This document shows, piece after piece, positions 1 through 8,691 of a stretch of 64,000 nucleotides of DNA. Both the position numbers and the translations under genes were made by a program. Positions within the stretch are counted from its first letter, which is position 1. Each line of letters starts with the position of its first letter. The notes under the pieces are model-generated. The model worked only from the letters and a program-made list of their open reading frames with translations, ran no database searches and was not told the origin of the DNA. Origin of the DNA: Candidatus Obscuribacterales bacterium (lineage in GTDB: Bacteria > Cyanobacteriota > Vampirovibrionia > Obscuribacterales > Obscuribacteraceae); the NCBI GenBank assembly GCA_020050835.1, contig JAGVKB010000039.1, forward strand, positions 62,001 to 126,000. The letters are read 5' to 3'.

Positions 1-50
1 GGAGTGCAGAACAATACAAGTATGCTCGCTGCGAGAAATTGAGTCTTCAT
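1..50 (-). CDS. start of an exported protein, cut by left window edge
   Basis: An ATG at position 50 on the minus strand follows a clear AAGGAG Shine-Dalgarno about five bases upstream. The sixteen codons before the window edge read MKTQFLAASILVLFCT. This is a basic residue followed by a hydrophobic run ending near a cysteine, as in a secretion signal or lipoprotein signal. Nothing can be said about the mature protein. It lies downstream of the integrase at 140-1444 in the same direction and could be cargo of the same element. Confidence 0.5.
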   Translation of the reverse strand, partial: MKTQFLAASILVLFCT

Positions 51-139
51 AGGCACTCCTTCGTTGTAGTTTCGCAATGAGCTAAATAGTCCCGACGATC
101 GAGTTCCTACTCTTTCTTAATTTGCATGCGCAACCAACC

Positions 140-1444
140 CTACTTATTCAGCCATTGTCGTTGCACCAACTTCCGAGCTTCGAGTTCCGCCCTTTTGCTT
201 GCCCGCGCGTACACTTTCAAAGTAGTCTGCATTGTCTTGTGATTAAGAGCGGATTGAATAATTGCTACATTTACATTAGATTCAGCCATTGCAGAGGCTA
301 GAGAACGTCTCAAATCATGGATTCGCACTCCCTTTAAGCCTGCACGTTCAACGATTTTCTTCCAAGAGTCGTCGGGACAAGTTAAATGCCCAGAGTTTGA
401 CTTGGCTGAAAATACCCATACGGATGAACGTTTACGGCTCTTAAGTATTTGCAATTCCTCATCGCCAAGGAGCACCATCTGTGGTTCTTCTCCCTTAATA
501 GGCGGAACGTTCCAAATTTGTCCTTGCAAATCAACGTCATCCCACCGCATGGAAAGGATCCTTGCCTTACGGACGCCTGTGAAGAGTGCCAATCTCACGA
601 AATCTCGGACATTGCGACTGGCATAACGGTCTAAAACAGCAAGCAACCGTTTCGTTTCCTCAACAGACAATGCACGGTTTCGAATCGTCTCGGAGAAGAA
701 TGTAACATCTGAAAATGTATTGGGTCCCGCACACAAACCCCATTTCACACCCTTGTTCCAGGCAGATTTCATGTACTGAATAACGCGATTAGCCATTATG
801 GGCGCCCGTTTCCCTATATCTCGGTGGAGCCTTTCGGCATCCTCGACGGTGAAAGAACTCAGTCGACGGGTGAAGAGTGGGCGAAGGTTTGTAGTTAGGT
901 AGCGCGCGATATGCTCTCCAGTCTTGAGACGTTTCAACGCATGTCTCTCAATGTAGGCATCGACCAAATCTCTGACAGTAGACTCGTTGTAACTCTGCTT
1001 CAAAACTGGCGCGATGGAAGGGGTGGTTCTTAGCGCATTCTCCAACGAGTCGCGAAGCGGCGAAAGCGCATATACAATTCCGTCACTTATACTACTAGCC
1101 AATGCTTCTGCAATCTCAGTCGCAGGACGTACGCCGGTTTGAATTGGTCGATTGCGCGTGTCGCGGACTGCTGATCGGGGTGTTTCCACTACATCGCTAC
1201 CGATTCTTCGCAGCTTGATAGCTCTCTGCCTAGCCTCAATGAGTGAGATCGACTCGACCGAACCAAGAGTGACCATCTGCCGACCAGCCAAAGAAGTACA
1301 TCTTGCGATGTAGCTTGCTTTTCCTGAACGGCTGACTCGCACGCCGAAGGAGGGAGTGTTTTCATCCCAGATTATTCCTATTTCGTGAGCGGAATGCACA
1401 CCCATAGAATCAATTAATTCCTGCGTCAGAATTGCAACAGTCAT
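140..1444 (-). CDS. tyrosine recombinase/phage-type integrase
   Basis: Site-specific recombinase that cuts and rejoins DNA through a covalent phosphotyrosine intermediate, normally inserting or excising a mobile element. The N-terminal ~80 residues look like an arm-type DNA-binding domain (WDENTPSFGVRVSRSG). A SAM-like core-binding region lies around residues 160-260. The catalytic domain shows the family residues: Arg in FTGVRKARILSMRW, HxxR in IHDLRRSLA, a later His in LNHKTMQTT, and the nucleophile Tyr in LKVYARAS. The ORF opens with a GTG at 1456, but GGAGGTGA at 1460-1453 overlaps that codon and sits eight bases before ATG 1444, so I use 1444 (434 aa). A second, unrelated integrase lies just upstream in the same direction. 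The specific element and target site cannot be identified here. Confidence 0.9.
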   Translation of the reverse strand: MTVAILTQELIDSMGVHSAHEIGIIWDENTPSFGVRVSRSGKASYIARCTSLAGRQMVTLGSVESISLIEARQRAIKLRRIGSDVVETPRSAVRDTRNRPIQTGVRPATEIAEALASSISDGIVYALSPLRDSLENALRTTPSIAPVLKQSYNESTVRDLVDAYIERHALKRLKTGEHIARYLTTNLRPLFTRRLSSFTVEDAERLHRDIGKRAPIMANRVIQYMKSAWNKGVKWGLCAGPNTFSDVTFFSETIRNRALSVEETKRLLAVLDRYASRNVRDFVRLALFTGVRKARILSMRWDDVDLQGQIWNVPPIKGEEPQMVLLGDEELQILKSRKRSSVWVFSAKSNSGHLTCPDDSWKKIVERAGLKGVRIHDLRRSLASAMAESNVNVAIIQSALNHKTMQTTLKVYARASKRAELEARKLVQRQWLNK

Positions 1445-1580
1445 AGCAATTTTCACCTCCGAAGTTTAGCGTTAGCCTGATTGCCGCGCTTTCTTGCTCC
1501 CTGTTTTGTAAAGTCCTTGGCACCGCTGCCAGTATCATTACCTAACAGGCTGGGCTCGTTTGACCGGGCTCACCTGTGCC

Positions 1581-2960
1581 CTACCGGGATGAGACTTTTG
1601 TGATCGAGCGGTCTCTTCTTTTCTTTCCAGTCCTTGATTCAGTGCTTATCTCGTTCTTGTTTTTTGCGCCCATCAACTTGTCGAGTTCATCATTGAGGCG
1701 CTGTAGTGGTTCTCGAAGGGACTCTGCTTGTCTGACGATATAGTGTCGCTGCGCAGTTGTTGCCGGACCGTGATTGAGTATGGCGTTAATCTGATGATCC
1801 GGCATCTCTAGCCGTCCAGCCAGGGTAGCGAGCGTACGTCTTAGGACGTGATGAGAAAATTTCACACCAGATGCCTGTTGGATCTGTTTAATTGTGTGCC
1901 AAGCAGCCCCGACGTGCCCATCCTGAGAGTCGCCTGGGAAAACGTATTTGCCTGTCGAGCCCTTCAATCCACTAGTGCGTATTCGTTCAATTTCGGACTC
2001 TTGCTCTAGCAGAATGGCTCGCAGTTGTGTAGTTATTGGTAATACGAGCGTCTTGCTGCGCTTCGTTTGCGCCTCAATCGTGCCCAGCGTCAGGTCGACA
2101 CCGCTCCATTTGAGCGTTGCGCATTCGTTTGCTCGAAGTCCGGTGTAGATCTCCATCAGGAATAGATTTCGCACGGTGACGTTTTGGACCGCTAATACGG
2201 ATTGATACCACTTGCCCAGTTGCAGATCGCTAATCAAGTTGCTTCTTGGTTCAAGCTTATTCCAACCTTTATTCTCTGAGATTACGTCGATCGGATTCTC
2301 GACGAAGATTCGCTTCCCATCGGGCGTTCTGTACCGCCTGGCGGCGAATTCCCAGATGAAGCCAATCAGTCTCAGGAGATTGTTAGCAGCACCGGGTCTA
2401 TCTTGCTTGATTTCCAGAAACCTCTGAAGAACGGCATCTCGACTTATGTTTAGCAGTGGAATATCCAACCAGTCGTGAGCATTTGTTCGCAATACGTAGC
2501 CATACTGTCGAGCGCTTACGCTCTTGATCTGTCTTATCTGCTTGTATTCTTCAAATGCTGCTTCGAGAGTCAGGGACTCAAGCTTTTCTTTCAAGGCGCG
2601 CTCAGCACTGGCGTTCTGGAGCGTTCTTCGACGATCCTTCTCCGCTTCGTTCGGATTGATTCCCTTGTTGTAATAGGTCGCGATCACTTCCACAGCCAGC
2701 TCACGTGCCTTTGCGGCTGTAAGTTTGCGATTGCCTTCCAGAGGATCGCCGTCTCGACCGATTGTGTAGGTTACGGCTTCTCGCCAGCCCTTGGGCTTCT
2801 TGTCGATTAGGTAAACCTTCCAGCCTTTGCCGGGTGTAACTTTCAAGCAAAAGCCTGCCAGTGTATCGTCGCGATAAGTACCTGGATCGCCGGCGCCGTC
2901 GACAAACTTCTGATTGATTTTAGGCACCGTTGTATACCTCACCGCCTCTTTTGGTGGCAT
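1581..2960 (-). CDS. second tyrosine recombinase/integrase
   Basis: A 459-residue tyrosine recombinase with an N-terminal arm DNA-binding domain of the DUF4102 type (about residues 10-110), a core-binding region (about 120-220) and a catalytic domain. Catalytic residues visible are Arg in EIYTGLRANECATLKW, HxxR in SHHVLRRTLATLAG, His in AILNHGPATT and Tyr in QRHYIVRQ. It is only distantly similar to the integrase at 140-1444, so the pair is not a recent duplication. The Lys/Arg-rich tail (KNKNEISTES...KKRRD) is unusual but could be a flexible end. The start is uncertain because no good Shine-Dalgarno precedes ATG 2960; a GTG lies within the first dozen codons. Its position and orientation suggest the edge of an integrated element whose body lies to the left of the window. 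Confidence 0.9.
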   Translation of the reverse strand: MPPKEAVRYTTVPKINQKFVDGAGDPGTYRDDTLAGFCLKVTPGKGWKVYLIDKKPKGWREAVTYTIGRDGDPLEGNRKLTAAKARELAVEVIATYYNKGINPNEAEKDRRRTLQNASAERALKEKLESLTLEAAFEEYKQIRQIKSVSARQYGYVLRTNAHDWLDIPLLNISRDAVLQRFLEIKQDRPGAANNLLRLIGFIWEFAARRYRTPDGKRIFVENPIDVISENKGWNKLEPRSNLISDLQLGKWYQSVLAVQNVTVRNLFLMEIYTGLRANECATLKWSGVDLTLGTIEAQTKRSKTLVLPITTQLRAILLEQESEIERIRTSGLKGSTGKYVFPGDSQDGHVGAAWHTIKQIQQASGVKFSHHVLRRTLATLAGRLEMPDHQINAILNHGPATTAQRHYIVRQAESLREPLQRLNDELDKLMGAKNKNEISTESRTGKKRRDRSITKVSSR

Positions 2961-3364
2961 CGAGAGGCGCCAGGAAATTCATTTTCATCGCTGATTGACC
3001 CCCCGGTTAACCCCCCAAACCCATAATACCTCATATTAATGAGTGTAAAACAGTATTGCTTGAAAGCCCTAATGTGGCAGGCATTCAACGGATTTTGTTC
3101 GATTTTGCGAAGAGTTCAATTGTCCGAAGAATGAAAATACGCGATTTTCATGAGCAGGCTATGGAAACAACATTTAGGGGCTAATTAAGGTTCGTTATTA
3201 TACTTTCTTAAAATGGACACAGTGACGGTTGTGGTCAGCTAAGCTCTAAGTGCTAAAGTGCGACAGGCGGACCTTCTGCCTGCCGCATTTTGATCGGATG
3301 CTTTTGAAGTCCGCTCTGTGGGACAAGTTAACAGCGCTGATTCAGTTGTTTGATCAATGCATTT
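2961..3364. other. gene-free, AT-rich stretch beside the integrases
   Basis: No convincing coding sequence. It starts with two close ACCCCCC direct repeats around a GGTTAACC palindrome (about 2998-3017), directly upstream of the second integrase, where arm-type or core attachment sites often lie. The rest is AT-rich compared with its surroundings. It contains a TATACT box at 3199-3204 and ends with a strong hairpin at 3260-3286. No tRNA gene or tRNA fragment, the commonest integration target, was recognised. An attachment site here is only a possibility. Confidence 0.4.
3260..3291 (+). terminator. terminator-like hairpin
   Basis: GCGACAGGC at 3260-3268 pairs with GCCTGCCGC at 3278-3286: nine positions with one A-C mismatch and a nine-base loop, followed by ATTTTG. 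It lies between the integrase block and the first chromosomal-type gene. On the plus strand it could end a short transcript from the TATACT box at 3199. No plus-strand gene is evident upstream of it. Confidence 0.45.
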
Positions 3365-4024
3365 TTAATGCGGCAAAGAAAGATCGATGTCGCCCAGCTT
3401 CAAGTCATTTGTGACGGTGAGCTTTCGTTTGATCTCTCGCGTTACATTGGAATAGCGATCATTGCTGACGAACATCTGTTTGTGTCCCGGTGTCAGGGAC
3501 AATCGGAAGGAGCCGTTTGCGCCGGTGATCGTTTCGCCGCCACCGTAAATCCTTTCGTGGTCGTCAATGGGATTGTCTGCCAAAATTCTGACCCGCAGCC
3601 CCTTGAGAGGTCCGCCTGCGAAGGTGAGCCGCCCTTCGACTGGAAATCCTTTCGACAGGTGGACGATCAACTGCCGGTCTTCACGAGCCGGTAGGCTCTC
3701 GAAGAAGGCACTGGCAAGCCCGCTCTTGTTTGGGGGAGTAAACTGCATGGACAACGGGTGTTGCGATTGCGTGGAAACCCAAAACTGACCGTTGCCGTTG
3801 GTCGAAGTGGACTTGGATTCGCCAGTCACTTTGTCCGTCAGCGTGACCTTTACGTGCCCCATCGGTTTGTTGCTTGCATCGGTTACCTTGCCGCGGAAAT
3901 CAGCAGTCTCGTCGACTGGAATATCTTCGGACTTTGCAATCAGAGCTGTGCAGGCCAGCGCAAGCAGTACCGCTGCCAGACTCCTGACTGCAAATGAATA
4001 TCTGCGATTGGATCTGGGTATCAT
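3365..4024 (-). CDS. exported protein with carboxypeptidase-regulatory-like domains
   Basis: A 219-residue protein of unknown specific role. The N terminus (MIPRSNRRYSFAVRSLAA then a hydrophobic run to CTALIA) is a signal peptide; the Cys might be a lipoprotein site but the lipobox is poor. The mature part has a segment typical of CarboxypepD_reg-like beta-sandwich folds (DFRGKVTDASNKPMGHVKVTL, then TNGNGQFWVS). A second, similar segment follows (FPVEGRLTFAGGPLKG ... TGANGSFRLSLTPG). Such domains usually serve as structural or binding modules outside the cytoplasm. An ATG further upstream (4066) lacks a ribosome site; GAGG five bases before ATG 4024 decides the start. It lies 85 bp after the APH-like kinase gene in the same direction and may be the last gene of the metal-transporter operon. 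Confidence 0.7.
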   Translation of the reverse strand: MIPRSNRRYSFAVRSLAAVLLALACTALIAKSEDIPVDETADFRGKVTDASNKPMGHVKVTLTDKVTGESKSTSTNGNGQFWVSTQSQHPLSMQFTPPNKSGLASAFFESLPAREDRQLIVHLSKGFPVEGRLTFAGGPLKGLRVRILADNPIDDHERIYGGGETITGANGSFRLSLTPGHKQMFVSNDRYSNVTREIKRKLTVTNDLKLGDIDLSLPH

Positions 4025-4109
4025 TGCGCCTCGGATTCGACCCGGTCCGACCATAGAAATATACAACCTTTCGTGCGGATTCCCAAAAGACTGCGACCAC
4101 TTGCTGCGT

Positions 4110-5174
4110 TCAAGCCTGGCTGTGTAAAACGCTCAAGATGCGATGGAACCTCGCCAGCTGCTGCCTTAGCGATAGACTGTCCGACTCCGGTGTCGTGGCG
4201 ATCTGTTGCATAGCCCACTTAATAGTCAGGAAACAACTGAATTCAAGATAAGGAAGCAGCAGCGACCAGACCTGCTGCGCCGACTGCAACGATCTAACTA
4301 GCTTTGGCTCCAGACCGACTTTTAGTGCTGATTGGCGATAGCCGCTAATCAGCGCTGCAAAACAGCGGTTGTCCAGCAGGCTAGCTTTTTCGGTTGGCGC
4401 CGGCTCTTTCTCTGTACAGAAGAAGAGCGCGGCGTAACCGAGATCGTACAAAGGGCTTTCGATATGAGCGTACTCGAAATCCAAAACACCGACTATCTGT
4501 TGGTTCCGAAATAGGAGATTGCCCGGATGATAATCGCCGTGTACTAAAAGTGGTGCAATTTCCTGATGCATTTCGAGCGAGACAATTTTTGTTGAGAGCG
4601 CGCTCGCTTTCGAAAGAAGCCATGCCCTGTCATTCTGCGCCACGATTTCCGGACAATTTGGCAGAGTTGCCAGGACAGCCTGTAAGTGCTCCGGCAAAGC
4701 CGCAACGACTGACCCCAGGCTGGTGGTGCTATCGCCCTGGCGATATTGCGCCAATACTGAACGTCCGTGAGCGTGAAGCTCAGCCAGCGCAGCTCCGGCT
4801 GCGAAGCAGTGCTTCGGCTTCCAGGTCGGTACTTTCCAGTCGAACGCAGGGCTGGAGTCGACGAAGTCAAAGAGCGACCAGCAAAAGCCCTCACACTCAA
4901 TATAGAAAGCGCCGTCCCGGGCCGGCACCACCGGCGGCGCGAGCCTGAACCCCTGGAATCTAAGATGCGCCTGCAAGCCTGATTCTCGGTTCAATTGCTC
5001 AGCGCTCTTGCCCGCTCTGTGGCGCTTCAGGCAGTATAATTTACTGGCGGTACCGAGCTTGTAAGCGACTGTGAGCGGATCGCTTGCTATCGGCGTGCAA
5101 CGCTCGATCTGGTCAAGCTGGTACCGGTCGGTGAGCCAGCACAAAAGAGTCTCAAGCTGCTTAGAACTGATCAT
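4110..5174 (-). CDS. APH-family phosphotransferase (kinase-like)
   Basis: A 354-residue member of the aminoglycoside phosphotransferase/choline kinase/homoserine kinase II superfamily, which moves a phosphate from ATP to a small-molecule hydroxyl. The ATP-lobe Lys is probably in YCLKRHR near residue 50. The catalytic Brenner motif is HGDYHPGNLL at about residue 210, followed by the metal-binding LDFEYA and a conserved YDLGYA segment. The substrate cannot be read from sequence. Its ATG overlaps the stop of the metal ABC permease by four bases (ATGA), so it is translationally coupled to that transporter. A link between a kinase of this family and metal uptake is not one I can name, so the substrate remains open. 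Confidence 0.8.
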   Translation of the reverse strand: MISSKQLETLLCWLTDRYQLDQIERCTPIASDPLTVAYKLGTASKLYCLKRHRAGKSAEQLNRESGLQAHLRFQGFRLAPPVVPARDGAFYIECEGFCWSLFDFVDSSPAFDWKVPTWKPKHCFAAGAALAELHAHGRSVLAQYRQGDSTTSLGSVVAALPEHLQAVLATLPNCPEIVAQNDRAWLLSKASALSTKIVSLEMHQEIAPLLVHGDYHPGNLLFRNQQIVGVLDFEYAHIESPLYDLGYAALFFCTEKEPAPTEKASLLDNRCFAALISGYRQSALKVGLEPKLVRSLQSAQQVWSLLLPYLEFSCFLTIKWAMQQIATTPESDSLSLRQQLARFHRILSVLHSQA

Positions 5175-6076
5175 TGGAGCTTGTGAAAGTGACCGACCAC
5201 TTCCGGACCGGGTGGTTCCTCGAGCATCTCAGGCACTTGCACCGCTCCTCGTTTGGGGCTGAAAAGCAGGCTTGCAAAAAACAAGCCGGTTGCAACCAGG
5301 ACAACGGCCGGTCCGGCTGGCACATCGAGATAGTAGGAGATATAGATGCCGGATAATCCTGAGAATATTCCGAAGGCTGCGGCCAGGACCATCATGACCG
5401 GAAACCGATTGGTCAGCTGCATTGCTGAGGCAGCAGGCGTTACAAGAAGTGCAGAAACCAGAATCACGCCGACCGTCTGTAGGGCGATGGTAATTGTGAG
5501 CGCTACTAAAGAGAGCAAGCAATAGTCTAGCCAAATGACAGGAATGCCGGCGGCAGCGGCTCCGGCCGGATCGAAGCTGCTGAACAGAAACTCCTTGTAG
5601 AAGAATACCAGGCAGGCGATCACCAGCGCCGTTGCTGCTGCTGTAAGCTGCAATTCGGTGGTGTTAACTGTCAGGACATTGCCGAGCAGGAGATCGAAAA
5701 GATCGCCGCGATAACCGCGATCATGGCTCAAAACTACGATGCCGGCGGCGAAAGCGCCGCTAAACAGAATGCCAATTGAAGTGTCCAGACTGATCTCGGC
5801 CTTGCGGCTGACGGTGCCGATGCCTACAGCAGTCAAGATAGCGGCGACCAGGGCCGAGACGAATAGATTCAGTTTCAATAGGAAACCGATGGCCAATCCA
5901 CCGAATGTTGCGTGCGCAAGCCCGTCTCCAATGAATGACAATCTTCTGAGCACGACGTGGGTACCGATGGTGGCGCAGGTAAGTGCTACCAGAATTACGG
6001 CGATCATGCCTCGGCACATGAATTCGAATTGCCAGGGCTCGAGCGCCACTGCGGCCAGTTGGTCAAACCAGTTCAT
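5171..6076 (-). CDS. metal ABC transporter permease (ZnuB/MntB type)
   Basis: Inner-membrane subunit of an ABC-3 family importer for zinc, manganese or iron. It has 301 residues with about eight hydrophobic segments. The family segment [18 protein letters not shown] lies near residues 50-67, and further helices run throughout ([28 protein letters not shown]). Length matches ZnuB/MntB. The gene overlaps the ATPase gene upstream and the kinase gene downstream by four bases each, a strong sign of one operon. No periplasmic metal-binding lipoprotein (ZnuA/MntC) is encoded nearby. The metal cannot be decided from this subunit alone. Confidence 0.9.
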   Translation of the reverse strand: MNWFDQLAAVALEPWQFEFMCRGMIAVILVALTCATIGTHVVLRRLSFIGDGLAHATFGGLAIGFLLKLNLFVSALVAAILTAVGIGTVSRKAEISLDTSIGILFSGAFAAGIVVLSHDRGYRGDLFDLLLGNVLTVNTTELQLTAAATALVIACLVFFYKEFLFSSFDPAGAAAAGIPVIWLDYCLLSLVALTITIALQTVGVILVSALLVTPAASAMQLTNRFPVMMVLAAAFGIFSGLSGIYISYYLDVPAGPAVVLVATGLFFASLLFSPKRGAVQVPEMLEEPPGPEVVGHFHKLQ

Positions 6077-6897
6077 CGATCACCTGTTTCCGGTCCATGT
6101 GTGTGGCCGTGCTCGTGTCCATGCCCGCTGACAATTCCCGGGCGATCTCCGGCATTGGCGATCAGCAGGTGGCTGCCGTATGTCTCATTGAGAATGTCCT
6201 GCCTGAAGACTTCCTCTGGAGCGCCGATTGCTACGAGGCGATTGTTCAGGCAGACCACACGATTGAAGCTGGAGGCAACGCAGTTAAGATCGTGGGTCGA
6301 GCTGATAATGGTAATTCCGCTGTTGCTCAACTCCTCAAGCAGATGAGTGAGCGCGTGTTGGGTGGTTACATCAACAGCCGTGATCGGCTCGTCAAGCACC
6401 AGCAAGTCCGGCTCTTGCGCGAGCGCCCGAGCGATAAACGCGCGCTGCCGCTGTCCGCCCGAAAGCTGACCGATCGGCGCTGCCAGCTGTCCAGACAAAC
6501 CGACCTGCTCGATCGCCGCGCGCGCCGCTTCTTTGTCTTGTTGCCCGGCGGCTCGTCCAAGCCCAAGACGACCATAGCGCCCCATCATCACAACGTCCCA
6601 GACGGTTGCCGGAAAGTTGAAATCGATTTGGCTGAGTTGGGGGAGGTAGCCGATCCGCTTGCGCATCTTGGCGGGCGGAGAGCTGCCCACCAGCACTTCA
6701 CCCTTTGCCGGTTGAATCAAGCCCAGAATTACTTTTAGCAAGGTCGACTTTCCGCAACCGTTGGGACCGATTACGCCTACATAGTCTCCCGGGTCGATCG
6801 TTAAAGTAATGTCTTTGAGAATCGGCTGCTGGCGATAGCCAGCCCAAACTCCACTGAGACTCACGGATAGAGGTTGATTGTTTCGTTTAACCTTCAT
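6073..6897 (-). CDS. metal ABC transporter ATPase (ZnuC/MntA type) with His-rich tail
   Basis: Energises the permease encoded directly downstream. Motifs in order are Walker [10 protein letters not shown], the Q-loop region ([14 protein letters not shown]), the ABC signature LSGGQRQR, Walker B LLVLDEP, and the H-loop [17 protein letters not shown] is typical of metal-type ATPases. The C terminus ends in a histidine cluster ([11 protein letters not shown]), a likely Zn/Ni/Co-binding tail and an unusual place for one. The ORF can be opened to an ATG at 6969, but that would overlap the upstream regulator gene by 41 bases and add 24 non-conserved residues. ATG 6897 gives a normal 274-aa family length, though neither start has a strong Shine-Dalgarno. 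Confidence 0.88.
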   Translation of the reverse strand: MKVKRNNQPLSVSLSGVWAGYRQQPILKDITLTIDPGDYVGVIGPNGCGKSTLLKVILGLIQPAKGEVLVGSSPPAKMRKRIGYLPQLSQIDFNFPATVWDVVMMGRYGRLGLGRAAGQQDKEAARAAIEQVGLSGQLAAPIGQLSGGQRQRAFIARALAQEPDLLVLDEPITAVDVTTQHALTHLLEELSNSGITIISSTHDLNCVASSFNRVVCLNNRLVAIGAPEEVFRQDILNETYGSHLLIANAGDRPGIVSGHGHEHGHTHGPETGDR

Positions 6898-6928
6898 TAC
6901 CGGGTGCCGTGGCGGAGTCCCACTAATC

Positions 6929-8590
6929 TTACTGTAAAGTCCGGCGGGTCTCCCAGGCGCTAGCTGCATGGGCGCTTATAACGCGATTCTTGCCTTTCTC
7001 CTTCGCTACTTTTAATGCCTTTTCAGCTGCATTCATCCAAGTCTTGAGATCCATCCCCGGCTGCAGGGCCGCGAGACCGGCGCTTGCTGTAGCCGAAAAC
7101 GGCATGCCTTCTGCCGTGTGCCGTTTCGCCTCGAAGTCTTTGAGCACATGCTCAATCAATGATTCTAATTCGTATTCTTCGAGATCTTCGACAATTACGG
7201 CAATTTCGTTGCCACCGACGCGCCCCAGCCGTTCAGTCTGCCGGAAGCTCTCCTTGAGTAGATTGGCCAAGGCCAGGATAACCTTGTCTCCGTTGGCATA
7301 ACCGAAGCGTTCGTTGATTACGTTCAAGTTATCTATGTCGAAGGCGATCAGATTGACGGTGTACTTGCGATCATAGCTGCTGACTAGCTTCGCAGATTGC
7401 TCCATGAAGGTGCCGTGGGTAAGCAACCCGGTTAAGGCGTCGCGCCCGATGATCTTTTGCAGCATTCTGTATCTTTCTAATCTGCCGGCCACAGCTGCCA
7501 CCAAAAGTGGTGGCGCTACCGGTTTGACCAGGTGATCGTCGCCGCCAACGCGAGCACTTTGAATGTGGAAATTGAGCTGATTCTGGGTGGTCAAAAAGAT
7601 GATTGGAACGGTGGCAAATCGTTCATGCTGCCGAACAAATTTCGCCAACTCAAAACCGTTCATATCGCCGAGCATGATATCCAGCAGCAAAAGATGCGGG
7701 TCGTATTGAATCAGCGTTTCTTCGAAGTTGCGCGGATTGGACAGCGTCGTGACGTTGTATCCGGCCGATTCCAGTACCGAGCGAACAAATACCGCTTGAT
7801 CGGGATCGTCTTCCACGGACAAGATACGAAGAGCTTGAGGCTTGTCGCGCTCGAGAAACAGCATCAGCTTGACAATTACCTTTTGAAGATCGATTGGCTG
7901 CTCGAAAATGGCATCAGCGCCACTTCTTAGCGCCATCACTTTGTCGGAGAATTTGCTCTCCTGGCTGAGCATAATAATCGCCGGCTTGTGTCCTTCCGGC
8001 AACGACCGCAGTTCGCGCGCCACGTCATAACCATTTCCGTCCGGTTGGGGAATGTTCATGATCAATGCATCCGGCATGCGCTGCTTAACCGCATCGATAG
8101 TGGTAGCGGCGCTGCGGCAGGAGCGAACGGAAAGGTTCTTCTCTTCCAGCATGCGAGTGAGGGCATAGAGATTCGATTGGTCGGTTATTGCTATTACTAC
8201 GTCAGCCAGACCTTTGCCGGGCTGAATGTCAAATTGAAAAGTTTGCGGCTCGGCCACTTCCCCCTGCTCACCCAACAATGTTCGCCGCAGATTTTGCAAT
8301 ATCTCGTTGAGCATCTGGATCTCTTCACGCCCAACGTCGATGTTGTGCTGAATCAGTTGAGTTACCTGGTCCTCGCCGAATCCCGCCATCTTGCAGATGT
8401 CAGTCATTTCGTAAATGCCGGCTGCTCCGTTCAACTGGTGGAAGTGTTGAGCGATCTGCTTGAGCATGCTGAGATCGCCCGGGCGCATCTCCATGTTGTG
8501 GATCAAAATGTCCATCCCGCCGAGCCGTTCGAGCGAACGGGCGATAAATTGGGCTCTACGCTCATTAAAGCGGGTCTGCCAGTTGTACAT
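6929..8590 (-). CDS. Hpt-REC-REC-GGDEF signalling protein
   Basis: Cytoplasmic multi-domain phosphorelay protein of 553 residues. Residues ~1-105 resemble a histidine phosphotransfer domain, with candidate His in [15 protein letters not shown] first receiver-like domain (~125-245) has Asn-Ile in place of the usual Asp ([15 protein letters not shown]), so it probably cannot be phosphorylated. The second receiver (~250-370) keeps the acidic pocket (SVEDDPDQ), the acceptor Asp ([14 protein letters not shown]) and the Lys (HLVKP). The C-terminal GGDEF domain (~380-540) begins with DALTGLLTH but its active-site loop reads GGNEI instead of GGDEF, so diguanylate cyclase activity is doubtful. The gene follows the sensor kinase at 8692-10902 by 100 bp in the same direction. 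Confidence 0.88.
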   Translation of the reverse strand: MYNWQTRFNERRAQFIARSLERLGGMDILIHNMEMRPGDLSMLKQIAQHFHQLNGAAGIYEMTDICKMAGFGEDQVTQLIQHNIDVGREEIQMLNEILQNLRRTLLGEQGEVAEPQTFQFDIQPGKGLADVVIAITDQSNLYALTRMLEEKNLSVRSCRSAATTIDAVKQRMPDALIMNIPQPDGNGYDVARELRSLPEGHKPAIIMLSQESKFSDKVMALRSGADAIFEQPIDLQKVIVKLMLFLERDKPQALRILSVEDDPDQAVFVRSVLESAGYNVTTLSNPRNFEETLIQYDPHLLLLDIMLGDMNGFELAKFVRQHERFATVPIIFLTTQNQLNFHIQSARVGGDDHLVKPVAPPLLVAAVAGRLERYRMLQKIIGRDALTGLLTHGTFMEQSAKLVSSYDRKYTVNLIAFDIDNLNVINERFGYANGDKVILALANLLKESFRQTERLGRVGGNEIAVIVEDLEEYELESLIEHVLKDFEAKRHTAEGMPFSATASAGLAALQPGMDLKTWMNAAEKALKVAKEKGKNRVISAHAASAWETRRTLQ

Positions 8591-8691
8591 TTGGACCTCT
8601 TACCGCCTGGTGCCAGCTTACACGGTGGTTATACCCAGCGTCGCCGTATTAATTCCATATAGTAGCAGCCGGGCGGTCCGAACCGGCCCGT

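Noticed and set aside
3211-3291. Small RNA gene between the TATACT box and the hairpin at 3260-3286
   Set aside because: No matching -35 box at a usual distance and no known RNA family; kept only as a terminator-like hairpin.
2961-3364. tRNA gene or fragment as integration target
   Set aside because: No cloverleaf arms or conserved T-loop sequence could be found on either strand.
6898-6969. Longer N terminus of the metal ABC ATPase from ATG 6969
   Set aside because: No ribosome site, overlap with the upstream gene and 24 residues without resemblance to the family; ATG 6897 gives the normal start.
7988-8662. 224-codon plus-strand frame opposite the Hpt-REC-GGDEF gene
   Set aside because: Shadow of a minus-strand gene with recognisable domains; no ribosome site or motifs of its own.
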